A stretch of DNA of 64,000 nucleotides, taken from Favolaschia claudopus. Its lineage: Eukaryota > Basidiomycota > Agaricomycetes > Agaricales > Mycenaceae. The stretch lies in contig JAWWNJ010000094.1 in assembly GCA_037176885.1 (NCBI GenBank), positions 682,001 to 746,000 of the forward strand, given 5' to 3'. The notes under the pieces were generated by a model. It was not told where the DNA came from. It was given only the letters and a program-made list of their open reading frames with translations, and did not search any database. Each line of letters opens with the position of its first letter. Position 1 is the first letter of the stretch. This document shows, piece by piece, positions 24,901 through 30,697 of this stretch. A program made the translations under genes and the position numbers.

Positions 24901-27685
24901 CCAAGTCTTCATCATCTTCTCGCTCCCGCTCTCGTTTCCGTTCGCTGTCCCGCTCCCGCTCCAGGTCTCCATCCCGTTCACGATATCGCTCTCGCTCTCG
25001 TTCAAACTCCCGCTACCGCTCCCGTTCTCGATCTCATTCTCGTGCTCGACCTCGCAGACGCTACCGCTCTCGCTCCCGATCCCGTTCTCGCTCGACTTCC
25101 TCGTCTGGTTACAGCTCTCGTGATCCCTCACCTCCTCCTACCACCGTAAAACAAAGGGGCAGGTCTCGGACTCGCGCCATACCACGGCTTCCTCTCCAAC
25201 AACGTCTCCGCTCGCCTCCTCGACCGCCATCGCCACCTAAACTCACGCCGCCTCCTGCTCCGACTGAGCCTAAGGCCATGCGTACGCTCTCGCTGTTCTC
25301 TCGGCTTCGGCCTACCTATCCGCCCCCGCTGCTGCAAAGAATGCCGGGGCCTCCTCTCGCGGATCGAATCTCCACGCCGTCGGCACCCCTTCTCCAGCGC
25401 TTGCAACCTTCCCCAAACTCACTACTTCAAAGAGTAGGGGGGCCAATACCGTCTGGCTCAGGTAAACGCAAAGCGACGGAGAAGGAGGAAGGAGAAACGT
25501 CCGAGGATACGGACGAGGGAACTGCTACGCCGGTCAAAGCCAAGAAAAAGGCGAAAAGAGGACAAAGAGGTGGATCGCGTGCGAGGAGAGATAGAAAGAG
25601 GCAGAAAAAGAAACGTGAGGCTGAACAAGCATCCGGAGTGGCGCAGCAAGAGGGAGGAAGAGTTGAGACTGCTCAATACACGTCCCGGCCGTTGGATCAA
25701 GTCATTTTGATACCAGGCGAAGACATGAATTGGCCAGATGACGACGCGATGATCGGAGAGGGCTGGGCGGCGGAAGACGATGAGGATGCTAGGATGGGGC
25801 CGGCGTAAAAACTATCGGACACTGCGTGTAGGGGGGCACTGTGATACGGTGTATATATTTCACTACTTAGTACACGGCCGTGCCCTTTACTTTACTTGAT
25901 TTAGCTTACTAATATTGATTACTCGTCTCTGCTGTACATACACGAGATTACCTCATAGATACAAATCTATCTTGCTTTACATCCTACCATGGTGTGAAGA
26001 GGGATCTTAAACGGCGAACCACCGATATGCGTTAGACCCCCCGCTTGGCTGAGCAACCGTACAACTGCTCCCTCTACTCCTGGTTATCGGAGCCCGACCG
26101 AGGGTCATACGATCCCTCTCCGAAGGGTTACATCGGCTGACGACTAACGACAAACCAACCGCCAGCGCTCTCAAAGCGCTGGCTCATTCCACCCTACTCT
26201 CAAGAGCCATAATTACCGACTCGCATCACACAAAATTTGAGACCAAACTCTGAATTTATTTCGAACGGCAGGAATATACACGATTTTGATCTGGCTGTCG
26301 ACGCGGATGCTTCTGTGTGTTTCTCCACCTCACCTCTAAGTGCCATGCATCTTTGAGACGCTCACCATACATATGGCAGACAACGTAAATTGAAGACCCG
26401 AATCAACAAGGCTATGTTCGGCATTACAACATCGACCTACATCCTGACCCTGGCGTATTGGGCGTACAGCGTCGCGGACGGTGTGGACCGAATGTACCAA
26501 TACGAAGACCAGGCAGTACATCCGTCGAAAATCATGCCCGATCACACGGAAATAACGCAATGGTCGCCTTTGTTCAATGCACTGATGCTCATCAACGTTC
26601 GTTTATGGGCTTTCTCTCTTTTGTTTTTGCGTTATTTTGACTGACTGGCTTCGGTCAGTATGTGGTCGGCGATGGTGTTGTAGTGTGGAGGGCATGGATT
26701 ATTTGTCAACGCAATCATCGGAAATATCTATGGATTGCGATAGTGTTTTTGGCCATCACCGCTAGTACGACAATTTCTGCATGGGCTTTTGATGTTTTGG
26801 CTCACAAATGGCTGATATTATAGTCACTGTGGCCCTCACAATAGGCTTTCGAATCGTCGGCGTGGTGGTATCACCCATTAAGAATTTGCCAAAAGACAGT
26901 GTTCTGGCGCAGGGAATCGACATTCTTCAAGTTACCACGCTGTTTACGTCGCTGCTATCGAACCTCACAGCGACCGGAGTCGTTGCTGCAACAGCTTTGT
27001 AGGTGTCCACTTTGCATGCAACTCCGTCTTATTTTTGCTGAATTTCAATTTCAACAGGAATCACTGGCGATCAATTCGTTCGGCCTTCTCGGAAAGCAAG
27101 GCCAATGCTTTGAGAACGAACCGTATCCTTCTCCTGGTGATAGAAACCGGTGTGCTGTATTGTATATCCGCTGTGAGCGATATTATTTCCAGTTTCCTCA
27201 TGTCTTCTAAACCGAGCCTTCTGCCTAGCTCATTGTCTTCATTTCGGCATTCATCCGATTGCCTCACGGAACTGTCGGTGACCTTTACCAACCCATTAAC
27301 ACACAGATTGCCGTGAGTGCCATAATCATGCCGTTCACTGCAACTATTTCCTTAGGTCTCTTTCTAATTGCATATGTAGGGCGCCTATCCAACGATCGTG
27401 TTACTCCTCGTCAGCACTAAGAAGTCATTGAGCGAATCGTCATTCGCAGACACCAACTCGTCCAGTTCAATGTCAACGGTCTCCCAACCAATCAGATTCG
27501 GGACCGAGCTGCCTTCCGCACACAACAGCATCGTCTCCAAGCCAATACCGATCCACTTTGCTCGCAATCCTCTCCTGTCGGTTACAGACTCAGAGTCAGT
27601 ACTAGACATTTCGCCCAATCGCGGTTCCCGTTCGAGGGAAAAGCCCGGCGAACATCGTCGACTATCCGATGATAGTTTTGTCTGA
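12984..27685 (+). CDS. 7TM-like agaricomycete membrane protein, copy 3, with a retrotransposon in intron 1
   Basis: Exons: 12984-13080, 26272-26314, 26380-26596, 26659-26764, 26824-26998, 27058-27172, 27229-27312, 27380-27685. The frame closes to 380 aa with the same exon sizes as copies 1 and 2 (97-43-217-106-175-115-84). The first exon encodes MASTRSDAANLRS...GLVAQTFFFG; later exons carry LTLAYWAYSVADGVDRM, YVVGDGVVVWRAW, FIRLPHGTVGDLYQP and GAYPTIVLLLVS. Intron 1 runs 13081-26271 and contains the whole Gypsy element; removing element plus one target copy leaves a normal 59-bp intron. No exon is damaged, but fungi rarely splice 13-kb introns, so the allele may be silenced or yield a truncated exon-1/LTR transcript. 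Function unknown. Confidence 0.85.
13099..13103 (+). repeat. Target site duplication, left copy
   Basis: CAAAA directly before the 5' LTR; the same five bases follow the 3' LTR at 26231-26235. Five base pairs is usual for Gypsy elements. Confidence 0.95.
13104..13494 (+). repeat. 5' LTR of the Gypsy element
   Basis: 391 bp, TG...CA ends inside a short inverted repeat TGTGAT/ATCACA. It contains a perfect 9-bp stem at 13425-13433 / 13439-13447 (GCCAGCGCT / AGCGCTGGC) with loop CTCAA, and matches the 3' LTR at every position I compared. It should hold the element promoter and polyadenylation signal; a TATA-like TGTATATATT starts at about 13114. Confidence 0.95.
13496..13513 (+). other. Candidate primer binding site
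   Basis: TGGAGCCCACCGCGAGGG begins two bases after the 5' LTR ends. A TGG start fits pairing with a tRNA 3' CCA. I cannot name the tRNA, and self-priming, known in some fungal Gypsy elements, is not excluded. Confidence 0.4.
13545..13777 (+). repeat. Three copies of a structured 43-nt leader element
   Basis: Copies at 13545-13587, 13665-13707 and 13735-13777 share CTCAGCGCT, a 7-bp stem with 4-nt loop, then GTAGCTGCTAACGAG. Stems: GCGAGCC-ATTT-GGCTCGC (13555-13572), GCGAGTC-TTCC-GACTCGC (13675-13692), GCGAGTC-TTAC-GACTCGC (13745-13762). The C-to-T change in the left arm is matched by G-to-A in the right arm, so pairing is kept while loops vary. This covariation supports a selected RNA structure, perhaps for packaging, dimerisation or translation of the long Gag-Pol. 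Confidence 0.75.
14080..22257 (+). CDS. Gag-Pol polyprotein, Ty3/Gypsy chromovirus type
   Basis: Single 2,725-aa frame with no frameshift. Order: a long low-complexity N-terminus (about 1-780, ending in a Gly/Tyr-rich run); Gag capsid-like region (about 787-940, FEGRAQSWWNGL); CCHC zinc knuckle C1070, C1073, H1078, C1083; aspartic protease LDSGAD with D1246; reverse transcriptase with YIDD at 1766-1769; RNase H starting YTDAS (D1915); integrase HHCC zinc finger ending C2326-x2-C2329 and catalytic D2359, D2421, E2457 (D-61-D-35-E spacing); C-terminal chromodomain (about 2664-2715, EAILGHK...WQGFGPADDTW). The polyprotein copies element RNA to DNA and inserts it; chromodomains usually steer integration to marked chromatin. 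All catalytic residues seen are intact. The 780-residue N-terminal extension is unusually long. Confidence 0.95.
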   Translation: MPDPVYDANNPNPIIDRAASTRQSSNKDTSAGKTLAGFKLDATGPRSQRSSAPSAQRDVATLPSSGVPVLGSSAPTKSSRSRTLSPTPTAVVRQTPPHQPPPALGAFEPRIPSHMKETGIRGHAPIEIKPVEWKSANSSPLNASPWENVSPVTAEGQPPTPLTPANPPARPSHLHLLSAVTKPASVDGNGSVASEGGRSERSLPSTRHSLRGPSPQDGYVRPPSGSPLTKSSGEESDILPHPEDKKANEGESITVALDRRREEKRSNGPDYPKLFTGPGAAIDVFDEPIVASVERLHGAYDSADGTEDPLSIFGAEGGELPGYDSARTLALRDAVTRYIQPSRFFDGNLVSIIQKVIQLDAGKVVLRVLEETKTSKRIYSLNLNDLSDTAHASQGVQQILEALTEFLQKDPKKSFVLDPGYGFLKLAEYSEDKAEVRFALSTLQRRLDAANTHIIQYLQRIQENLTGDAASDAIGSMDSTISSVREAFGKEHPSKELRRMLMRPGYYLDAGLINAPARDAMILQLREVPRTRWYKPRSTQAIPTLKEQEAPSNSPPAAATANVMPPAAAASNSAAPAAAVPPTKATEATAPPPTTPGVLGVRFTAPATPRPRLSAISFLPGHGRIRNADGSDASKRTFVTGGPSLMREGGAPPTASAGLPKTSWTSYQFKTVSETPSQAAAPPPATSNDAPPPIPGDSAPPPSGGSQNIPPGWMGRVPMRAPAGYGGGGGGDGSENGGPGNGGDGGGYGGGYGGGYGGGGGGGGGGDFPGMAAPGIFPERAPDQWQINYKLNLSIIPSWNGLGETLIKYVIDMAGLALLSPRMNNDIAQIAPSKFEGRAQSWWNGLLPHRRVHFCQNWDHLLEALRGQFMTTLWVHTRMKEFEEMKYRQRGHEGEDPIDFFQRRSQYHGFLFADVEGGPGAVARILRTQPPEWAKDINERVCPDVETLMVVAEEEKDALISAWVMARKINSLFNASTSASSNPAPQRYRRAHVVEIPDEEDFIAQRAAEESEDEKTALATDRRFRPTSQRRPAGEKQAASPSSPPGKTINGYFFARDDSKVSVKPPNGECYICTSPKHVARDCPHFGKWDSLKRALMIEVDRDPTEEAREIHEHVAMMTTIASPSAYNGVTEREVMVVGAEAHIVKEGPYNRNRRRRESFESAKSSIKDKGKLPQEKASILPRKELRKAAAVSELPSYVNEAGVTIHAARKARQLPDGLGSYGARALHTKVRVASLDNAEVRGRLDSGADITLMSEDFWASIPGLPKPKEGIRMTLYHLTGQAKVLGYIKTTLYMTTKDNETISFDLEAYVVRNMKVPLLLGEDFQSAYELGVQRWGTGHCDVSIGKTRHVIPASSALAVDLGFEIRQASVAKASGRRLLPGIWRKTYQRSRARKWKEGKTEAPPVLAAQDALIAAGSVHNLRVSGPFEGKEEWLVEKVIIANEDASVMAAPTTLINSAAPYLPIANPSTRPWYIRVGDIVGKLHDPAEFADTPKSEEELEKMVASAEALARVIQETHRAQDSGVVAPDISPSPDKLEEDHHWGPKTTALPGEFEDEEGKTDVAEMVNLGLDIPERIRPELDAVLRRNAAAFGVGGRLGHVKEKAPVPVKPGTQPVSIPMYSASPAKREVIDKQMDLWFERGVIEPSTSPWGAPCVVVFRNGKPRLAVDYRKLNAQTIADEFPIPRQSEIIQALSGSQVLSSFDALAGFNQVEMDDDAKEKTAFRSHRGLWQFRRMPFGLRNGPSIFQRIMQGVLAPYLWLFTLVYIDDIVIFSKNWEDHLVHLDKVLGAIAAAGITLEPKKCFVGYSSILLLGQKVSRLGLSTHKEKVAAIQELQRPSSVHELQKFLGMVNYFASYIPYYAFIVKPLFSLLGKGVKWEWRAEHEIAFLQAKDALSAAPILGHPIQGRPYRLYTDASDFALGSSLQQVQPIQVKDLKGTAAYEKLKAAWDAGSSVPKLFTTLTKEVEEMEKEDEWGATLDETTVHVERVIAYWSRSLKSAERNYSATEREALGAKEALVRFQPFIEGEQVILVTDHAALQWARVYENANRRLAAWGAVFAAYPGLKIVHRPGRVHSNVDPLSRLPRTPPHASPVVDDPHSIEQDEDRQEEAMWRENREEHAPAKKAAFAIWWWEDAIDKYALPVQTRRQKAREADTDSNPLEAGTPQTTTEERGPAAAESDELPFPQGDHWTYPAGVRPDKGEEDWNKRSHLLISVSPEVIQGFQDGYLKDPYFKSRYVEDIPSPDKILTPSHFQKGKDGLLYFIDADWKTRLCVPASKQRWVMRWMHDSPHESAHAGPYKFENRLRELYFWPSLHKDAEEFAHCCDVCQKIKTDHRKKMGGLRPAHIPPRPFATVSLDLITGLPPSGPEKFTAILVIVDKLTRFALMIPTHTQLSQEGFARFFIDNVVNVYGMPERIIADRDKRWSTAFWRSVVAQYGSVMALSSAHHPQTDGQTEILNATIEQMLRAYVAKDRSSWAMWLKEIAFAYNSNVHASTGYSPNFLLLGYHPRGAAGLLHPEGDPVARPFLPSQKGEDFIAALESHRQAARDAIALAQERQARAYNKKRRPVEPIEEGDYVLVNPHSLELVDVEGTGKKLVQRTIGPFEVLEKVNPVVYRLRLPDTYPMHPVINLEHLRKYHFSKDDFGERTVLPDTRDYLTATEEYIVEAILGHKTKSRKKGNQRMFRVRWQGFGPADDTWVSELDLRNAPELKREYLTMHKLPFV
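16250..16380 (+). repeat. Gly/Tyr-coding GGAGGA repeat inside gag
   Basis: Imperfect GGAGGA / TACGGAGGA units encoding Gly-rich and GGGY repeats just before the capsid-like region. A low-complexity linker, prone to length change. Confidence 0.85.
22258..22565 (+). other. Pol-ORF3 spacer with a duplicated TTCG-loop hairpin
   Basis: 308 bp between the Gag-Pol stop and the next ATG. It has two direct copies of a 20-nt core beginning GACGCGCGTTTCGACGCGAT, at 22355-22380 and 22471-22497. Each core folds as CGCGT-TTCG-ACGCG (a UUCG tetraloop in RNA). Long CT-rich stretches precede each copy. The spacer must provide expression of the downstream ORF, by internal promoter, splice acceptor or reinitiation; which one cannot be told from sequence. 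Confidence 0.6.
22566..25808 (+). CDS. Retrotransposon extra ORF: SR-protein-like (putative RRM fold plus RS domain)
   Basis: 1,080 aa, occupying the place where env-like genes sit in some retroelements, but with no signal peptide or membrane segment. N-terminal about 350 residues: unrecognised, Trp/Tyr/Pro-rich (LPGWRVPGPIPPLP; FLGVWVNGLNEGAV). Residues about 610-682 resemble an RRM: beta-1 NVLVILGLS, helix TFESLARDAF, RNP1-like GRMWIRFA (650-657), helix EGKQAFGTIYA, beta-4 SRVEYG. Residues about 774-853 are a dense RS/SR dipeptide domain like that of splicing factors. Then Pro-rich repeats (LLQRL motif several times), a basic KKKAKRGQRGG cluster near 992 likely to be a nuclear signal, and an acidic tail. 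Inference: a nuclear RNA-binding protein acting on element RNA splicing or export. The RS domain is certain by composition; the RRM is a pattern guess. Confidence 0.75.
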   Translation: MSTAPDPKFPLYGGSRLSCTAGYYTPPQVYSKMKFELRRIPQVNSRVVKDGQGRRWELWSPNSMQTPFLPGWRVPGPIPPLPAKEDERRYDGHTGRMDCLFSPHYSGEFIAHWPYLRRPYSVKPDDFAYAAYEPLMDQWDVNSSDHRMGSFRLEFIHRLSTLRSELDGRMEAVGARLREGSTTWANRPQYTTSTVITELLGVRSWGDAVDRGVGAQRGLREKEAWLSMTHARRVLGRATLDQLRGVQFPRTDERFLGVWVNGLNEGAVLANMHAGIPCFIVHSYASEDLTRADVNSAISTRSDFVTGTDIIPAVLESPYQKLARMDAFRLDAPLRPSNETILQTTPAPEEEKLSSSLYLEQLGVLPASWKKADFDANTEPFDLLGWRQGSAVQTATPQAPLIFLPPSAPTIEPAPGASSTKSDKYAHPELEKRVIHPDRVAWIVPPAVAVAEREGKWAKYELTELESGRTAFVYRGKGKEPEADEKFFDRVKKRRLYLGEYDVPTGVLNKEVFGVPVPRYPFVIVDGNREKMEKPSFWMYKKEEPLKGDARRKPVAPLEEELPFLPGREPSISDKGKGKGRATAEQEAEEWAKDAMRGIEVSEIPEEEATNVLVILGLSEDFRAATFESLARDAFHFARAKPLLIVNADGRMWIRFATITEGKQAFGTIYAVAQKQNSRVEYGRDEHLAAVLSRATDTWTSPEVAAKEAESAAALRPPAGNSAGPSQGSSSAPVTPSSPPKEPPAAKIATEPPRPPSPARRPPSPARPAKMNYRSRSRSKSSSSSRSRSRFRSLSRSRSRSPSRSRYRSRSRSNSRYRSRSRSHSRARPRRRYRSRSRSRSRSTSSSGYSSRDPSPPPTTVKQRGRSRTRAIPRLPLQQRLRSPPRPPSPPKLTPPPAPTEPKAMRTLSLFSRLRPTYPPPLLQRMPGPPLADRISTPSAPLLQRLQPSPNSLLQRVGGPIPSGSGKRKATEKEEGETSEDTDEGTATPVKAKKKAKRGQRGGSRARRDRKRQKKKREAEQASGVAQQEGGRVETAQYTSRPLDQVILIPGEDMNWPDDDAMIGEGWAAEDDEDARMGPA
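25826..25839 (+). other. Polypurine tract-like sequence before the 3' LTR
   Basis: GTGTAGGGGGGCAC lies immediately before the 3' LTR, with a six-G run three bases from the LTR start. This is the expected position of the plus-strand primer; it is short for a polypurine tract. Confidence 0.6.
25840..26230 (+). repeat. 3' LTR of the Gypsy element
   Basis: 391 bp, no difference found from the 5' LTR. It starts 31 bp after the stop codon of the extra ORF and is followed by the right target copy CAAAA (26231-26235). Confidence 0.95.
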
Positions 27686-28174
27686 CTTCTTCCCCTGGGC
27701 TGAATGTACTTATCTGTACTACGAGTGTACTTTACAGAGCGGGCTACTTGTATTTTTCATATTATGCACCATCTGTGGCTGCGCCGGCCGGTGTTCTCAT
27801 TGTGAGTGGTGGATTGAGCAATTTGCCGAAGAAGTTCAAAGTGCCATGGGATGGTGTGAAAGGTGTGTGTGTCAGCTTCCCGAGCATCTCCGGCCCTCCT
27901 CTGCATTATATTAGAGCGCTAGAGGGATCGTCACAAGGATGCAGCACAGTCTTTCCGGTGTCCATTTGATTGACACGATTGAACAGACGTTGAGCACCAC
28001 AACGCGCTGGCCATCAACAAATGTTAAACTAGCAAGCGATTCGATGAACCATGGGAAACATTCAGGTAAAAATACAATCGAGGTGGGTTAATTCCTTGGA
28101 TGTCGGACGTGCTCGACAATATAAAGAATGCGTTGACTGTCGGGCAATAGCACATAACTCGTTTACAGGGATCA
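27686..28174. other. Intergenic spacer, no gene seen
   Basis: About 490 bp between two plus-strand genes. Only short unsupported frames; it presumably holds the terminator of the 7TM-like gene and the promoter of the GMC oxidase. Confidence 0.5.
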
Positions 28175-30501
28175 ATGTCCGGATTACTTCTGCTCGCTAG
28201 TATCCTCGCGCAGACCACTTTCTGTGTGGGTGCTCTGTATGAAAGCGCCGCCGATCTGGCGACACTAAATATTGATTTTGATTTCATCGTGGTAGGGGGT
28301 ATGTGGCCATGTTCAACAAAATTCTTCAACTAAAACTAATGCATCCGTATTCCATCTCCGATTGCAATGTCAAGGCGGCACAGCGGGGAATGTCATCGCC
28401 AACCGCCTTACGGAGAATGCCCAATATTCTGTTTTGGTCCTGGAGGCGGGCGGGTCGTAAGTTCCGGATTTCTCTCCTTATCACGGGCTCAAGTTGCAGC
28501 AAACTCGTATTACAATCATAGAAACAAAGATGTTCTAGACATCATTGTCCCGTTCTATGCCCCGAGAGCAACACCGAACACCCCTCAGGATTGGAATTTC
28601 ACGACAACGCCTCAGACTGGGTTGAATAATCGGTCAATCCCGTACCCACGAGGACACGTTCTAGGTGGTAGTAGCTCTGTCAGTAAGTTTGCGATTCTCT
28701 AGTCGAGACATAGAGATGAATTGGGCTGCTCAATGGATCTCCAGACCAAATGGCTTATACTCGTGGATCAAAAGATGATTATGACCGTTTTGCCCTCGTG
28801 TCCGGGGACGAGGGCTGGTCCTGGGATCGCCTAGTTCCGTATATGCGAAAGGTCCTGATATTCTTTTTCCCGATTGCTCAGATCTGCTCAAGAGCGCGTG
28901 AAATCCCCGGTAGACTGAACAATTCCATCCGCCGTCAAAGCAAAACACAACTGAACACTTCAATTCCGCCGTTCATAGTCTCAGTGGAATCAACAGTGTC
29001 AGCCTTCCGGCATGGGGTCGGGACACTGATGCACGCGTCTTCAAAGTCACCTCTGAATTAAGCCAGGAGTTTCCGTTCAATCTCGACATGAATTCAGGCT
29101 TTCCATTGGGTATCGGTGAATTCGGTCAACAAATCTTGACATTCCACTCGGACTTGACTTATCTGCAGGTTGGTCCCAATGGTCGATCAGGAATGGATCC
29201 AGAAGCAGTTCTGCTACTTCGTACCTGGCAGCGCCTTACATTTCCCGCCCCAATCTCCACGTCGTGTTGGATACTTTTGTCACACGCATACTCCAGACTG
29301 GACAGACTAGTTCTCAAACTGGTGAGCGCACTTTTCGGACGGTGGAATACTCCTTCAATGTTCCGGGTTTGTGGATTCTTCGTCTTTGAGAGCGGAAGAC
29401 TCGCTTATGCCCGGGCTCATAGGATCTCCTCGGTACAATTTGACAGCACGAAAAGAGCTGATCTTGTGCGCGGGAAGCATTGGCACACCTCACATCCTCT
29501 TGCACTCAGGCATCGGTGATTCACAAGACCTGGCTTTGCTCGGAATCCCACCTATGCATGACCTGCCCTCAGTTGGAAGAAACTTGAGCGATCATCCCGT
29601 TGTGCGCATGTCTTGGCTAGTAAATTCGACAAACACATTTGACAACGCGGAGAGAAATGAGACCCTTGCTTCCGAGGAATTACAAGAGTGGATCACCTCC
29701 AAAAATGGTCCACTGGCCGATTCAACCACCAGTCAGATAGGATGGCTCAGGCTTCCCAAAACTTCGGCCATATTCCAGAACTTCACGGATCCGTCTGCAG
29801 GTCCTCTCAGCGCGCATTTTGAGATGTTATTCACCGTAGAGTTTTTAATTTGCTGTCATTATAAGCCCCCCTAATTTTTTTACTCCAGAATGGTATATCA
29901 GGGACCCCACCTTCTACCGGCAATTATATGACAGTTGCCGCGGCTGTCGTCTCTCCATCCTCTCGTAGGTGTTCTTTTGTATTCCCAGCTCGAAAAATCG
30001 ACGATAATGCAGGCGGGTTCATCACTCTCAACACCACTGACCCTTTTCAGCCACCTACCATTAACCCCAACTTGTTGGGCACTGACCTCGACTTGCTAGT
30101 AATGAGGGAAGCAGTACGAAGCGCCTACCGATTTGTCGCCGCCCCGTCAATGGCCAACTATATATTATCCCCGGTCAGCATCGGAAATAATGTCTCCGAC
30201 GCTGTGTTAGACGGCTTCATACGCAATCACGCAGTGACTATCGATCATCCCGTTGGCACAGCGGCCATGTCTGCTCGCGATGCTGGGTACGGTGTGGTAA
30301 ACCCCGATTTGAAGGTCAAGGGCTTGTCGGGCCTGCGTATTGTCGATGCATCGGTTCTGGTACGTCTGAATCCTTTATGAAGCAATTTCTGACTCTTTCA
30401 ATGAATACATGTAGCCTTATATCCCAGCAGCGCATACTCAAGCATGCGTTTATATCTTCGCAGAGAGAGCAGCGGATTTAATGAAGGCTGAGTTCCTGTG
30501 A
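28175..30501 (+). CDS. GMC oxidoreductase, aryl-alcohol oxidase-like (CAZy AA3_2-like)
   Basis: Ten exons (28175-28298, 28375-28456, 28522-28682, 28745-28851, 28914-29115, 29169-29366, 29423-29835, 29889-29964, 29989-30359, 30415-30501), frame-closed, 606 aa. A secreted FAD enzyme of this family oxidises aryl or other primary alcohols to aldehydes and gives H2O2. Seen: signal peptide MSGLLLLASILAQTTFCVGA; ADP-binding VVGGGTAGNVIA then LVLEAGG; GMC signature GHVLGGSSSVNQM; the second signature region SIGTPHILLHSGIG; catalytic pair His in IDHPVGTAAM and His in IPAAHTQA, as in aryl-alcohol oxidase. Exon 6 ends at a GTTTGT donor, chosen because only it restores the frame. No defect found. Substrate is inferred; glucose or pyranose substrates are less likely given the His-His pair. 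Confidence 0.9.
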
Positions 30502-30697
30502 TGTGTAGCCAGTGGAATGCACTCTTAACTACCAGGGTCACACTGAATTACTTCCACCGTTAAGTAAACTCAAAGTAAATTAGTTGCCATTCACTTTATG
30601 TTGTTTCAAACCATTTCGAACATGCATCACCAAAATCGAACCGTGGGTATCAACTACCAGATTTGGCAAAGACTCTCAATATAAAGCAAATGGTTCA

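Larger units (their letters stand above)
13104..26230 (+). mobile_element. Complete Ty3/Gypsy chromovirus-type LTR retrotransposon with an extra RS-domain ORF
   Basis: Borders are exact: 391-bp LTRs at 13104-13494 and 25840-26230, both starting TGTGATACGG and ending CGCATCACA, with 5-bp target duplications CAAAA outside. The LTRs look identical along their full length, which implies a recent insertion. Order inside: leader with three related hairpins, Gag-Pol (14080-22257), a 308-bp spacer, a 1,080-aa ORF (22566-25808), a G-rich tract, 3' LTR. RT precedes integrase and a chromodomain is C-terminal, placing it among chromoviruses. At 13.1 kb it is long for the group, because of a long Gag N-terminus and the extra ORF. 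All frames are open, so it is potentially autonomous. It lies in sense orientation within intron 1 of a host gene. Confidence 0.95.

Noticed and set aside
24885..25110. RS-coding stretch as a non-coding microsatellite
   Set aside because: The CGCTCC-like repeat stays in frame over about 80 codons with synonymous variation (CGC/CGT/CGA, TCC/TCT/TCA/TCG), inside a 1,080-codon frame.
22566..25808. Extra ORF as a retroviral envelope gene
   Set aside because: Position fits, but there is no signal peptide, no membrane anchor and no cleavage motif; RS domain and basic cluster point to the nucleus.
27686..28329. Short frames before the GMC oxidase (81 and 73 codons plus, 101 minus)
   Set aside because: They overlap the oxidase start or lie in the spacer and carry no motif.
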